Source: Candidatus Sabulitectum sp.
GTDB lineage: Bacteria > Fermentibacterota > Fermentibacteria > Fermentibacterales > JCC-6
NCBI GenBank assembly: GCA_029938555.1
Contig: JAOZUR010000030.1
Coordinates: 1-32,829 of the forward strand
Reading direction: 5' to 3'
Length of the DNA stretch: 32,829 nt
The notes under the pieces were generated by a model. It saw only the letters and a list, made by a program, of their open reading frames with translations. It was not told the origin of the DNA and made no database searches. Both the position numbers and the translations under genes were made by a program. This document shows positions 24,889 to 32,829 of this stretch, piece by piece (the stretch's first letter is position 1; every line of letters starts with the position of its first letter).

Positions 24889-25837
24889 TCTTTTTCTTGA
24901 AGCTAAAAGAGTTTTTGATATAGAAATAAAGTGGCTTGAGGAAACTCTTCCTTTAAATACAAGTACATTTCCTAAAGCAGTTGAACTTCTTCATCAATCT
25001 GAAGGCAAAATTATAGTTTGTGGAATTGGCAAGTCAGGGCTTGTTGCAAGAAAAATTGCTGCTACAATGACAAGTACTGGAAACCCCGCTTATTTTCTGC
25101 ATCCTGCTGATGGAATACATGGTGATGCTGGGATTCTTGCTAGGGGTGATACTGCATTGGTTTTGTCTAAAAGTGGTGATACCCCAGAGATAGCAGCTTT
25201 GCTTCCTGCTCTTAGAGCTCTTGATATTTCAGTGGTTGCTATTGTTACTAATGAAGATTCTTTACTTGGGCGATTCGCCGATGTTGTATTGAAGCTTCCT
25301 TCTTTAAAAGAAGCCTGTCCTTATAATCTAGCCCCTACAGCCAGCACAACTGCAATGATAACTTTAGGAGATGCCCTTGCCATGGCAATGCTTAAATTGT
25401 CTGGTTTTACCCAGGCAGATTTTGCCCATGTTCACCCAGGAGGATCTTTAGGAAGAAAATTACTAATGAAGGTTTCCGACCTGATGGTAAAGGATAACCT
25501 ACCTCTTCTTCCTATTTCAACACCTCTTTTTGCGGTTATCCAGGTTATGACAGAGAACCGTGGATTATGTATTGGGGTAGATGAAAAAGGTTTTCTTGAA
25601 GGTGTATTTGTTTATGGTGACTTGGGAAGACTCATGAAAGACCACAAGAACTTATCAGACCTTATCTTGAAAGATGTAATGACAAGTGATCCATCAACAA
25701 CACTAGGTTCAGAACTTCTTGCTTTAGCCGTGCAGACCATGGAGGAAAGAGGAATTACATCTCAAGTTGTTCTTGATAATGATTCTAAACCTCAAGGTAT
25801 TATCTATCTTCATGATGCTCTTGTTCTTGGGTTCTGA
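24881..25837 (+). CDS. kdsD: Arabinose-5-phosphate isomerase (KdsD/KpsF/GutQ family)
   Basis: Converts ribulose-5-phosphate to arabinose-5-phosphate, the KdsA substrate. 318 residues. The N-terminal SIS domain shows CGIGKSGLVARKIAATMTST and HPADGIHGDAG; FAHVHPGGSLGRKLL carries the conserved active-site His. Two C-terminal CBS domains (about 205-318) follow, which may bind a nucleotide regulator. GTG start with GGAGG six bases ahead, inside the end of kdsC. Its stop shares one base with the lptC start. Confidence 0.94.
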   Translation: MIDLFLEAKRVFDIEIKWLEETLPLNTSTFPKAVELLHQSEGKIIVCGIGKSGLVARKIAATMTSTGNPAYFLHPADGIHGDAGILARGDTALVLSKSGDTPEIAALLPALRALDISVVAIVTNEDSLLGRFADVVLKLPSLKEACPYNLAPTASTTAMITLGDALAMAMLKLSGFTQADFAHVHPGGSLGRKLLMKVSDLMVKDNLPLLPISTPLFAVIQVMTENRGLCIGVDEKGFLEGVFVYGDLGRLMKDHKNLSDLILKDVMTSDPSTTLGSELLALAVQTMEERGITSQVVLDNDSKPQGIIYLHDALVLGF

Positions 25838-26400
25838 TGAAAGTTCAATCGGCTTATTTTTTTCTTCCTGTTTTTGCATTTTTTTTGTTATTTTCTTGTG
25901 GCAGTCAAACTGAAAACTGGTCTGATGAAAGTGGTCAGGTACAAACAGTTTCAGCCTTCAGGCTTGTGCAGTCCGAAGATGGATCAAGGGATTGGATGCT
26001 TTCCGGTGATTCAGCTGTTTACCGTGAATCTGACAGTCTTCTTTTTATGACCAAGGTAAACATTGTTTTTTATGAGAATGATGTTCCAGAAAGTTTTTTA
26101 AGAAGTGATACAGGTACATCTGATATGATCAGTGGAGAAACCATTTTATGGGGAAATGTTTTTGCAGAAAATATAGCTGGTAGAACCCTTGAAACAGATC
26201 TTTTAAATTGGTCTGATTCTCTTGAGACATTTGAAACCGACTGCCTTGTAACATTTATTATTCCAGAAAGTACAGGAACTATTACTACAATCAATGGTAG
26301 AGGTGTGCTTCTTGATACAGGATTAAGTGCTATTGGAGATGTTACTATCAGACAATCTTTTACAGCGGTTTCAACAGGTGAGTTGCCTTTTGATGAATAA
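25837..26400 (+). CDS. lptC: LPS export protein LptC-like lipoprotein
   Basis: 187 residues. A signal peptide ends in LLFSCG with lipobox Cys21, so the product would be lipidated; E. coli LptC is instead a single-pass membrane protein, and lipidated LptC forms are plausible outside enterobacteria. The mature part is a single beta-jellyroll-like domain (YRESDSLLFMTKVNIVFYEND, ISGETILWGNVFAEN, TDLLNWSDSLETFETD). Identity rests more on position between kdsD and lptA than on strict motifs. The ATG overlaps the kdsD stop by one base; it overlaps lptA by 8 bases (start 26393). Confidence 0.82.
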   Translation: MKVQSAYFFLPVFAFFLLFSCGSQTENWSDESGQVQTVSAFRLVQSEDGSRDWMLSGDSAVYRESDSLLFMTKVNIVFYENDVPESFLRSDTGTSDMISGETILWGNVFAENIAGRTLETDLLNWSDSLETFETDCLVTFIIPESTGTITTINGRGVLLDTGLSAIGDVTIRQSFTAVSTGELPFDE

Positions 26401-27442
26401 ATTACTGGTATTTTTATTTTCTATTACTGTTTTCTCTGTTGCCGGTGTATTTACCGTGACTTCAGACCATGCCTCATCAAAAGAGATGGAGAATGGTGAA
26501 TCAATTCTTGAACTACAGGGCAATGTTGTTGTTACTGATGATCAGGTCACTGTAACATCTGATTCAGCAACAGTATATCAAAGCTCCGAAAGAGCTGAAT
26601 TCACAGGCAATGTTCATGTGGATGCAGACACACTAACTGCAACTTCGTATTTTCTTTCTTACTCTAGAATCACAGGGGTTATGGTTCTTAGTGGTAATTC
26701 TTTGCTTACTGATGGAGTTTCAACTCTTACAGCAGATCAGGTTCATTGGTTCAGATACAGAAATAAAGCCACTGCAAGAGGTTCAGTTGTGCTTCAAGGG
26801 GAATGGCTTGGCATGGTTCAGGGCGAGTATGCTTTGTATGACCGAGACAGGCAGAGCCTTTTTGTTACTATAGATCCTGTTTTAACAAGAATTGAAGAAA
26901 ATGATACTACTGTTATTACAGCAGACCGGCTTGAGTTCTTCGAAGAAGGAGAGCGTGCAGAGGCCCAGGGAAATGCTTTTGTTACCATGAGACCCAGTGG
27001 CATGGAAACTCTTAGTGAGTATCTTAGATACTTTGGTGAAGAGAACCGTATGGAGCTCATTGGTTCACCTGTAATAAATTCGGAAGAAGGAACTATCAGT
27101 GGAGACTGGATGGAAATTCTTCTTTCTTCCAGTGGAGTTATCAATTCTCTAAGAATTGAAGGCGCTGCTTCAGGTGATTTAGATAATCTGGAAAGCACTG
27201 TGAATTTTGAATCACAGCGTGCAGAGTTTGCGTTTTTACGGTCAGGGGAAGAGCTTGATAGTCTTCTTCTTCAGGGAAGCGCTGTTCTTAATGTTTCAGG
27301 AGAAGATTCTGTAAGAGCGGAAGTAAATACGATAAGTGCGGAAGAAATTGTAATCAGGTTTCTTCATGGAGAAGCCGAGGAAATAATGGGCAGAGGATCT
27401 GTAAGAGGAACATACAGCTGGAGTGGAGAATTTCGTGAGTGA
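26393..27442 (+). CDS. lptA: LPS transport periplasmic bridge protein LptA/OstA family, extended
   Basis: 349 residues from ATG 26393, which lies in the lptC stop (ATGAATAA) and begins a signal peptide (MNKLLVFLFSITVFSVAG). The mature chain is made of OstA-type beta strands with repeated Gly-Asn-Val units (LELQGNVVVTDDQ, AEFTGNVHVDA, LSGNSLL, ARGSVVLQGEW, AEAQGNAFVTM), consistent with two or more jellyroll modules. E. coli LptA is about 185 residues, so this is almost double; part may match the periplasmic N-domain of LptD. A start at 26327 would bring 22 residues that do not look like a signal. lptB follows with an 8-base overlap. Confidence 0.82.
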   Translation: MNKLLVFLFSITVFSVAGVFTVTSDHASSKEMENGESILELQGNVVVTDDQVTVTSDSATVYQSSERAEFTGNVHVDADTLTATSYFLSYSRITGVMVLSGNSLLTDGVSTLTADQVHWFRYRNKATARGSVVLQGEWLGMVQGEYALYDRDRQSLFVTIDPVLTRIEENDTTVITADRLEFFEEGERAEAQGNAFVTMRPSGMETLSEYLRYFGEENRMELIGSPVINSEEGTISGDWMEILLSSSGVINSLRIEGAASGDLDNLESTVNFESQRAEFAFLRSGEELDSLLLQGSAVLNVSGEDSVRAEVNTISAEEIVIRFLHGEAEEIMGRGSVRGTYSWSGEFRE

Positions 27443-28178
27443 GCCTATAAAAAGGTCAGAGGAACTGATAGTAAAAGACTTGGTTAAAAAATACAGGAAG
27501 CGCAAAGTAGTAAATGGTGTTAGTCTTAATGTAAAAAGAGGTGAAATCGTAGGTCTTCTCGGTCCGAACGGTGCAGGAAAAACTACGACTTTTAATCAGA
27601 TTGTTGGTTTTATAAAACCTGATTCCGGTAATGTTTTTCTTGATGACAAAGAGATAACATATCTTCCAATGTATAAGCGATCACGGCTTGGTTTAGGTTA
27701 TCTTCCACAGGAATCCAGTGTTTTCAGAAAAATGACTGTTGAAGATAATTTGATGTGTATTCTTGAAACCATGAAACTTAAAAAACACGAAAGAATAGAA
27801 AGACAGACTAAGCTTCTTTCCGAACTTGGAGTTTTAAGGCTGGCCAAACAAAAAGCTTTTACTTTGTCAGGCGGGGAGAGGCGAAGAGTTGAAATAGCAA
27901 GAGCTCTTGTGACAGAGCCTTCTTTTCTTCTTCTAGATGAACCATTTGCGGGAATTGATCCTATTGCAGTAGCAGAAATACAGGGCATAATAAGAGATCT
28001 TTCTGAACGAGGTTTAGGAGTTCTTATAACAGACCATAGTGTAAGAGAAACTCTTGCTATTACAGATAGGGCCTATATTATGTTTGACGGTAGGGTACTG
28101 ATTTCAGGGTCAGCACAAGAGCTTGCCAATAATCCAGAAGCAAGAAAAATTTATCTTGGCGAAAGGTTTTCACTTTAA
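27435..28178 (+). CDS. lptB: LPS export ABC transporter ATPase
   Basis: ATPase that powers LPS extraction and transport with LptF/LptG, which are not in this window. 247 residues from GTG 27435, which has GGAG six bases upstream; GTG 27423 would add four residues. ABC motifs: Walker A GPNGAGKTT (43-51), Q-loop YLPQESSVFRKMTVEDN, signature LSGGERRRVEIARAL, Walker B FLLLDEPFAGIDP and switch His in ITDHSVRETL. The FAGIDPIAV tail is typical of LptB. One base separates its stop from the rpoN start. Confidence 0.95.
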   Translation: MSEPIKRSEELIVKDLVKKYRKRKVVNGVSLNVKRGEIVGLLGPNGAGKTTTFNQIVGFIKPDSGNVFLDDKEITYLPMYKRSRLGLGYLPQESSVFRKMTVEDNLMCILETMKLKKHERIERQTKLLSELGVLRLAKQKAFTLSGGERRRVEIARALVTEPSFLLLDEPFAGIDPIAVAEIQGIIRDLSERGLGVLITDHSVRETLAITDRAYIMFDGRVLISGSAQELANNPEARKIYLGERFSL

Positions 28179-28179
28179 T

Positions 28180-29592
28180 ATGCCGGAACTTAGAACAGAG
28201 ATTAGGTTATCGCAAGTACAAAAACTGGCCATAACACAGAGTCTTCGTCAACAGCTAGAGATATTGCAGATGGCCTCTATTGAGTTAGACGGTTTGATTT
28301 CCACTGAACTATCAGAAAATCCCCTTCTTGAAGAAAAAGAGGAGGCACCTGAAAGTACTGAAAAGTTAGAGGAATCACCGACTGAATCTACTGAGGATTC
28401 CCAGGAAGATGATCCACAGGATACAGATCCCCTGGATTTACTGAAGGAAATAGATGAAAATATTGGAACATCTCCTTCCACCAAATTCCAGGAGGAAGAA
28501 CCATGGCGGCCTGAAACTGCCAACCCTGAAACTCTCAGTGAATTTCTTCTTTCCCAACTGGACAGTGTAGAAGTTTCAGAGGATATTGAAAGTGCTTCTA
28601 TTTATGTAATTTATTCTTTGGATCGCCATGGAATTTTGGCGCTTCCCCAGGAAGAATTGCTGATAGGGTGGGATGGCCCTGAAAATATTCTGCTTGATGC
28701 CATATCCACAGTTCAGAAATTTACCCCTCCTGGAGTTGCTCAGAGATCAGCAAGAGAAGTTTTGCTTTTTCAGCTACTTCAACGAAATGGTTCCTCTGCT
28801 TTAGAGTCTCTTGAATACAAAATAATCGATAAGTGTTTTAGTGAACTTGCAGAAAGACAAATTCTTTCAATTGCAAGTAAACTCAGCGTTTCTCCACATG
28901 AGGTAGAGCTTGCTATTGAACAGGTAAAAGTGCTTAACCCATGGCCAGGAGCGGAATTTGCAGGTTCCACAGGCACTGTTGTTGTGCCAGATATTATCAT
29001 AGAAAATCACAGTGGAAAATTTATAGTATTTTTAAATGATAACAGATTTCCACATCTTTCAATCAGCAGTAGAAATCGCAGGATACTTGAGTCACCCTCA
29101 ACAGGGGCTGTTGAAAAAGACTACGTAAAGAAAAAGTTTAAAAGAGCCAGTTGGTTTATTAAAGCCATTAAACAACGACAGGAAACAGTTAAAAAAATAT
29201 CAAATTTTATTGTTGAGACCCAGTGGGAGTTTTTGCTTCATGGAGTGGAATCTTTAAGACCTCTTACTCTTCAGGAGGCTGCAAAAGCTCTTGGTTTTAA
29301 TCAGTCTACCATTAGCAGAGCAATTAACGGTAAGTATGTACAGTCGCCTCAGGGAATTCATGAGATGCGTTATTATTTCAGCCGGGGCAGTGCAGATTCC
29401 TCTGTTACAGCAATTTCAGTAAAAGAAGAGATAAAAAGAATTATAAAAGGAGAGGATCAGTCTAAACCTTTCAGTGATGAGAGAATAGCTGATATTTTAA
29501 ACAGTAATGGAACAAAAATAAAAAGAAGAACGGTTGCTAATTACCGTAAATTAATGAACATACCTGGCGCCCGAAAAAGACGGCGCTTCTAA
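28180..29592 (+). CDS. rpoN: RNA polymerase sigma-54 factor
   Basis: 470 residues from ATG 28180; a start at 28123 would lie inside lptB. Region I is the Gln/Leu-rich LSQVQKLAITQSLRQQLEIL and ELSENPLLEE, which contacts the activator. Region II (about 50-115) is very acidic. The core-binding region covers about 115-340. The helix-turn-helix is LTLQEAAKALGFNQSTISRA (362-381), and the RpoN box reads KRRTVANYRK (448-457) where ARRTVAKYRE is usual. No Shine-Dalgarno is evident at good spacing, so translation may depend on lptB. Linkage of lptB to rpoN also occurs in proteobacteria. Confidence 0.95.
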   Translation: MPELRTEIRLSQVQKLAITQSLRQQLEILQMASIELDGLISTELSENPLLEEKEEAPESTEKLEESPTESTEDSQEDDPQDTDPLDLLKEIDENIGTSPSTKFQEEEPWRPETANPETLSEFLLSQLDSVEVSEDIESASIYVIYSLDRHGILALPQEELLIGWDGPENILLDAISTVQKFTPPGVAQRSAREVLLFQLLQRNGSSALESLEYKIIDKCFSELAERQILSIASKLSVSPHEVELAIEQVKVLNPWPGAEFAGSTGTVVVPDIIIENHSGKFIVFLNDNRFPHLSISSRNRRILESPSTGAVEKDYVKKKFKRASWFIKAIKQRQETVKKISNFIVETQWEFLLHGVESLRPLTLQEAAKALGFNQSTISRAINGKYVQSPQGIHEMRYYFSRGSADSSVTAISVKEEIKRIIKGEDQSKPFSDERIADILNSNGTKIKRRTVANYRKLMNIPGARKRRRF

Positions 29593-29603
29593 GGGGATTT
29601 GCG

Positions 29604-30989
29604 ATGAGCAGGGACATTTTTGAAGGTTACAGAGAAGTTACTCGTGAAATGATGGAGAAATTCGGTATTAGTGTATGGGATGATGTTATTCTTACAGCAG
29701 GATCGAATATTTTTGAGGGGGTTGTTCTTCCCAGAAGTGAAACAGCTGATGCAAATCACATTGTTATTAAACTGGCCACAGGTTATAACATTGGCATTTC
29801 AGCGTCAAAGGTTACCGGTGTGAAAATACTTGGGTCAAGAAAAGTCGTATTCCAGATTCCAGAACAGGAATTTCCATTTAATCCGAAATTTCCCAATGTA
29901 AAATTGCTTGGTACAGGAGGCACTATTGCCAGCCGTCTTGATTACAAAACAGGTGCAGTAATTCCTGCATTTTCTCCTGGTGAACTATATGGTGCAGTGC
30001 CAGAGCTTGCAGATATATGTAATCTTGAAACCGAGAAACTTTTTGGAATTTTTAGTGAGGATATGGGACCAGAGCAATACATCATTCTTGCAAAAGCTAT
30101 TGAAGAGGAAATCAAAAAAGGTGTTTCAGGAATAATGATAGGTCACGGTACTGATACTCTTAGCCACACTGCTGCTGCTCTTACTTATATGTGTCAGGAT
30201 CTTCCAGTACCAGTTGTTCTTGTGGGCAGTCAGAGATCAAGTGATCGTCCTTCAAGCGATGCTGCTTTGAACTTGATTCATGCGGCTAGAACTGCTGCCT
30301 ATTTTGATGCTGCTGAAGTTGTTGTTTGTATGTTTGGACCTACCAGTGACGAGTATGGTCTTCTTCACCGTGGACCTCAGGTCAGGAAAATGCATTCCAG
30401 CTATAGAAGCACTTTTAGAACAATTGGTGACAGGCCTCTTGCAATGGTAGACCGCGAGAAATTTACCTTTCTTAAAAAAGACTACATAAAAAGAGATGCC
30501 AATCGAAAACCAAATATACGACCTGTTTTTTGTGATAAAGTTGGAATGGTCTATTACTATCCCAGCATGAAAGCAGACATGATAGACTCTATGGTAGAAA
30601 ACGGTTACAAGGGAATTATTATTGCTGGCACAGGCCTTGGTCATGTGAATAAGGCATTGTATGCTCCAATTCAAAGGGCAACTGATGCTGGTGTTCTTGT
30701 TTTTATGACTGTACAGACCTTATGGGGCTTTGCACAGATGTATGTATACGATACCGGCAGATTCCTTATGCAGCGAGGCGTTGTTCCTTTGGGAAACATG
30801 CTTCCTGAAGCAGCTTATATCAAACTTGGTTGGGCGCTGGGTCTTACTGAAGATATTGAGGAAGTTAAACGAATTATGCTTACACCTGTAGGCGGCGATA
30901 TCACAGAAAGTGAACCTCCTGATGGGTACATTGTTCTTCAAGGTGGCGTTCCAGAAGTAAAGAACTTATTTAAAGGAATAAACAGGTAA
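29604..30989 (+). CDS. gatD: Glutamyl-tRNA(Gln) amidotransferase subunit D (archaeal type)
   Basis: In archaea GatD, with GatE, supplies ammonia from glutamine or asparagine to convert Glu-tRNA(Gln) to Gln-tRNA(Gln). 461 residues. An N-terminal beta-barrel domain has FEGVVLPRSE and HIVIKLATGYNIGI (52-65). The asparaginase-type domain has GTGGTIAS (103-110, nucleophile T107), HGTDT (181-185), GSQRSSDRPSSD (208-219) and K262 in VRKMHSS. All four GatD catalytic residues (two Thr, Asp, Lys) are in place. AGGGG precedes the ATG; it follows rpoN by 11 bases. GatE is not in the window. A divergent asparaginase is less likely because the N-terminal domain is GatD-specific. Confidence 0.9.
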   Translation: MSRDIFEGYREVTREMMEKFGISVWDDVILTAGSNIFEGVVLPRSETADANHIVIKLATGYNIGISASKVTGVKILGSRKVVFQIPEQEFPFNPKFPNVKLLGTGGTIASRLDYKTGAVIPAFSPGELYGAVPELADICNLETEKLFGIFSEDMGPEQYIILAKAIEEEIKKGVSGIMIGHGTDTLSHTAAALTYMCQDLPVPVVLVGSQRSSDRPSSDAALNLIHAARTAAYFDAAEVVVCMFGPTSDEYGLLHRGPQVRKMHSSYRSTFRTIGDRPLAMVDREKFTFLKKDYIKRDANRKPNIRPVFCDKVGMVYYYPSMKADMIDSMVENGYKGIIIAGTGLGHVNKALYAPIQRATDAGVLVFMTVQTLWGFAQMYVYDTGRFLMQRGVVPLGNMLPEAAYIKLGWALGLTEDIEEVKRIMLTPVGGDITESEPPDGYIVLQGGVPEVKNLFKGINR

Positions 30990-31029
30990 GTGTTTCGAAC
31001 TAAAACATACAGGTAGTAGGGAGAAATAA

Positions 31030-31521
31030 ATGAGTAATACTATTATTGAAACCGTTGATCTGAAGTATCCGGAAGGGTGCAATATCATTTTAGGTCAGTC
31101 TCATTTCATAAAAACAGTTGAAGATCTTTATGAAGTTATTTCAGCTTCAATACCTGGTAGCCCTTTTGGCCTTGCATTCAGCGAGGCTTCTGGGCCTTGT
31201 CTTATTCGAAGTGATGGTAATGACCTTGAGTTAAAAAAAATAGCGGAAGACAATCTTCTTTTAATCTCCGCCGGTCACTGTTTTATGATTGTTCTTAGTG
31301 AGGCTTTTCCTATTCAGATCCTTGACAGAGTTAAAGCAGTTCCCGAGGTCTGCAATATCTTTTGCGCTACAGCTAATCCTGTTCAGGTTATTGTTTCACG
31401 AACGAAACAAGGGGGTGGTATTCTTGGTGTGATTGATGGATTCTCACCTACAGCAGTAGAGTGTGAAGAGGATGTGAATGCAAGAATAGAATTGCTAAAG
31501 AGATTTGGTTACAAGCGCTGA
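31030..31521 (+). CDS. Adenosine-specific kinase family protein (PF04008)
   Basis: 163 residues with the family's characteristic blocks: NIILGQSHFIKTVEDLYE, GLAFSEASGPCLIRSDGND, AGHCFMIVLSEAFPI, the VPEVCNIFCATANPVQVIV core and GGGILGVIDGFSPTAVE. The family was named from a structural study of archaeal proteins; biochemical function is little tested. Members are more frequent in archaea and thermophiles than in mesophilic bacteria. It follows gatD by 40 bases with GGGAG upstream of the ATG. The last 27 bases overlap the end of the opposite-strand TPR gene. Confidence 0.88.
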   Translation: MSNTIIETVDLKYPEGCNIILGQSHFIKTVEDLYEVISASIPGSPFGLAFSEASGPCLIRSDGNDLELKKIAEDNLLLISAGHCFMIVLSEAFPIQILDRVKAVPEVCNIFCATANPVQVIVSRTKQGGGILGVIDGFSPTAVECEEDVNARIELLKRFGYKR

Positions 31522-32829
31522 TATAATTTCTTTGTGAATTGGAATGTTGTTTAAAAAAGAGCTTTTTAGTTCAGATGATTGAATTTTCTCTGCTGCGTTT
31601 AGAATTGCCTGTTTAGCTTCTATTTTCCATTTTTCTGATTCCTTTTTGTATTTCTTCTTTTGCTCAGATGAAATGGAATCACTGTTTGACATAAGTAAGC
31701 AGAATTTTGACCAGTTCCAGTATACATCAGGTATAATTTTTGTATCAGATATTTTTGAGTTCTTGGCAGCTATGAATAAATTCTCAGCTTTTTGTTCCAG
31801 TTGATTATCCAGCATCATAGATATGGCCAGTTCAGTTTTCAGAACTATTTCTAGTCTCATAAGATGAAACTTCTTGGTGATAGATAAGGCTTCCTGAAGA
31901 TATTGAATAGACAGTGGGTATTCTTTCCTGTTTCTGTGGATTTCAGACAAATATATTTTGTTTTCCACAATTCCTTCTTTGTCGTCTATTTCTATACAGA
32001 TTGATAATGATTTTAACAGTTGTTTTTCCGCATCATCCCAGTCATGAGTCTGAATTCTAAGAATGCCAATATTTGTCAGTACAATATCTTCCATGTTTTT
32101 TAAGCCGATTTGTTCTGCAAGGGATAATGCTGAAAAAAAGTGAATTTCTGCTTTTGTTTTAATGCCTAGAGTTAACATGATACTGCCCATATTGTTTAAT
32201 GCTCTACATACTGATCGCTTGTCATTCAGAACCTCTGACAGCTTCATGCTATCTGTTACAGTTTTGTAGGCCTTTTCCACTTCCCCGCGTTCATTATAGA
32301 TTATTCCAATGTTTGTAAGCAGATTGGCTTCTCCAGCTTGATCTTGTATCACTTTCACAATATCAAGAGATTTTTTGTAGTACTCAAGAGCCATCTCTCC
32401 GTTGCCACTTCGGTAGTGAACTAGTCCTATGTTGCAAAGGCAGTGTGCCTGCCCTGATTTTGAACCAAGTTCATTTGACATTAAGAGGCTTTTGTTTAAT
32501 TTCGCCAGAGACTCTTTTAAATGAGATCGATCACAGTCGATTAATCCCAAGTTGTTTAAAAGGCTGCTTTCTTCAGCAGTGAAATTTAGTTTTTTTGCCA
32601 GTTGCATTGCTTCATTGTAATATGTCTGAGCTTCGTCCAGTTCACCTCGCATCCAGAAAGAAATTCCAAATGATCGAAGAGTTGACAGAAGTCCGGATTG
32701 ATTACTTTCAGCAATAGCAATTTGTTGAGCTTCTTTTAGTACTTGCATTCCTGAAGCGTATTCTCCTGAATCTCTGTAAGTCTCGGCAAGAAGGATTTTT
32801 GCAGGAATCATTAAAGGTTCTTTTTCAAT
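31495..32829 (-). CDS. TPR-repeat protein, 5' part missing at right edge
   Basis: The frame is open to the window edge (upstream of the Met at 32811 it reads I-E-K-E-P-L), so the N-terminus is missing. At least 438 residues visible, made of about nine TPR units of the TPR_12 type with N-N-L-G or N-I-G cores (SSLLNNLGLIDCDR, AHCLCNIGLVHYRSG, ANLLTNIGIIYNERGE, RALNNMGSIMLTLG, VLTNIGILRIQTHDW). Such arrays often follow a kinase, cyclase or HTH domain in signalling proteins, but that part is not visible. The C-terminal 100 residues are charged helix. It converges on the adenosine-specific kinase gene with 27 bases of overlap and no terminator. Confidence 0.82.
   Translation of the reverse strand: MEKEPLMIPAKILLAETYRDSGEYASGMQVLKEAQQIAIAESNQSGLLSTLRSFGISFWMRGELDEAQTYYNEAMQLAKKLNFTAEESSLLNNLGLIDCDRSHLKESLAKLNKSLLMSNELGSKSGQAHCLCNIGLVHYRSGNGEMALEYYKKSLDIVKVIQDQAGEANLLTNIGIIYNERGEVEKAYKTVTDSMKLSEVLNDKRSVCRALNNMGSIMLTLGIKTKAEIHFFSALSLAEQIGLKNMEDIVLTNIGILRIQTHDWDDAEKQLLKSLSICIEIDDKEGIVENKIYLSEIHRNRKEYPLSIQYLQEALSITKKFHLMRLEIVLKTELAISMMLDNQLEQKAENLFIAAKNSKISDTKIIPDVYWNWSKFCLLMSNSDSISSEQKKKYKKESEKWKIEAKQAILNAAEKIQSSELKSSFLNNIPIHKEIISALVTKSL

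Noticed and set aside
1-32829. tRNA, rRNA, CRISPR array, insertion sequence or prophage
   Set aside because: No cloverleaf, ribosomal RNA core, spaced direct repeats, transposase motif or phage gene was found on reading; tool-based scans were not possible.

Overview
The window looks like a chromosomal segment of an uncultured Gram-negative (diderm) bacterium. It encodes a KDO and LPS-transport operon, two lipoproteins with lipobox signals, an outer-membrane barrel and secreted proteins with C-terminal sorting domains of the kind read by type IX secretion. With sigma-54, a decarboxylase-type biotin carboxyltransferase and an archaeal-type GatD, this suggests a candidate phylum near the FCB group (Fermentibacterota-like). 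That placement is an impression from gene content, not a phylogeny. UUG is used often as a start codon.

Layout. 1-1670: the 3' part of an AAA-ATPase-like/PD-(D/E)XK gene, then the wreck of a Fic-family gene. 1832-5984 (+): a tight operon of quinolinate synthase, a class I glutamine amidotransferase, phosphomannose isomerase, mannose-1-phosphate guanylyltransferase and a DjlA-like J-domain protein. 5992-6486 (-): L,D-transpeptidase. 6593-7873 (+): TPR lipoprotein ending at a strong two-way terminator. 7939-20187 (-): a long run of tandem secreted metalloproteases, a lipoprotein, three large membrane proteins (one DUF2723, two with helical-repeat tails) and a carboxyltransferase/biotin-carrier pair. 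The genes downstream of the proteases overlap or abut, and two strong hairpins sit at the protease gene junctions. 20382-31521 (+): a beta-CASP ribonuclease-like protein, an outer-membrane protein, then kdsB-kdsA-kdsC-kdsD-lptC-lptA-lptB-rpoN, gatD and an adenosine-specific kinase. 31495 to the right edge (-): a TPR protein.

How the genes fit together. Four kds genes make and activate KDO for lipid A-core, and lptC/A/B move LPS to the surface. rpoN follows as it does in E. coli. manA and manC supply GDP-mannose. DUF2723 proteins are GT-C-like and their eukaryotic relative TMEM260 is an O-mannosyltransferase, so a speculative link is that GDP-mannose feeds a glycosylation or envelope module encoded with the sorted metalloproteases. 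That cassette (9801-20187) is the best candidate here for an undescribed system. The archaeal-type gatD next to rpoN is the clearest sign of cross-domain transfer. I saw no tRNA, rRNA, CRISPR array or insertion sequence.
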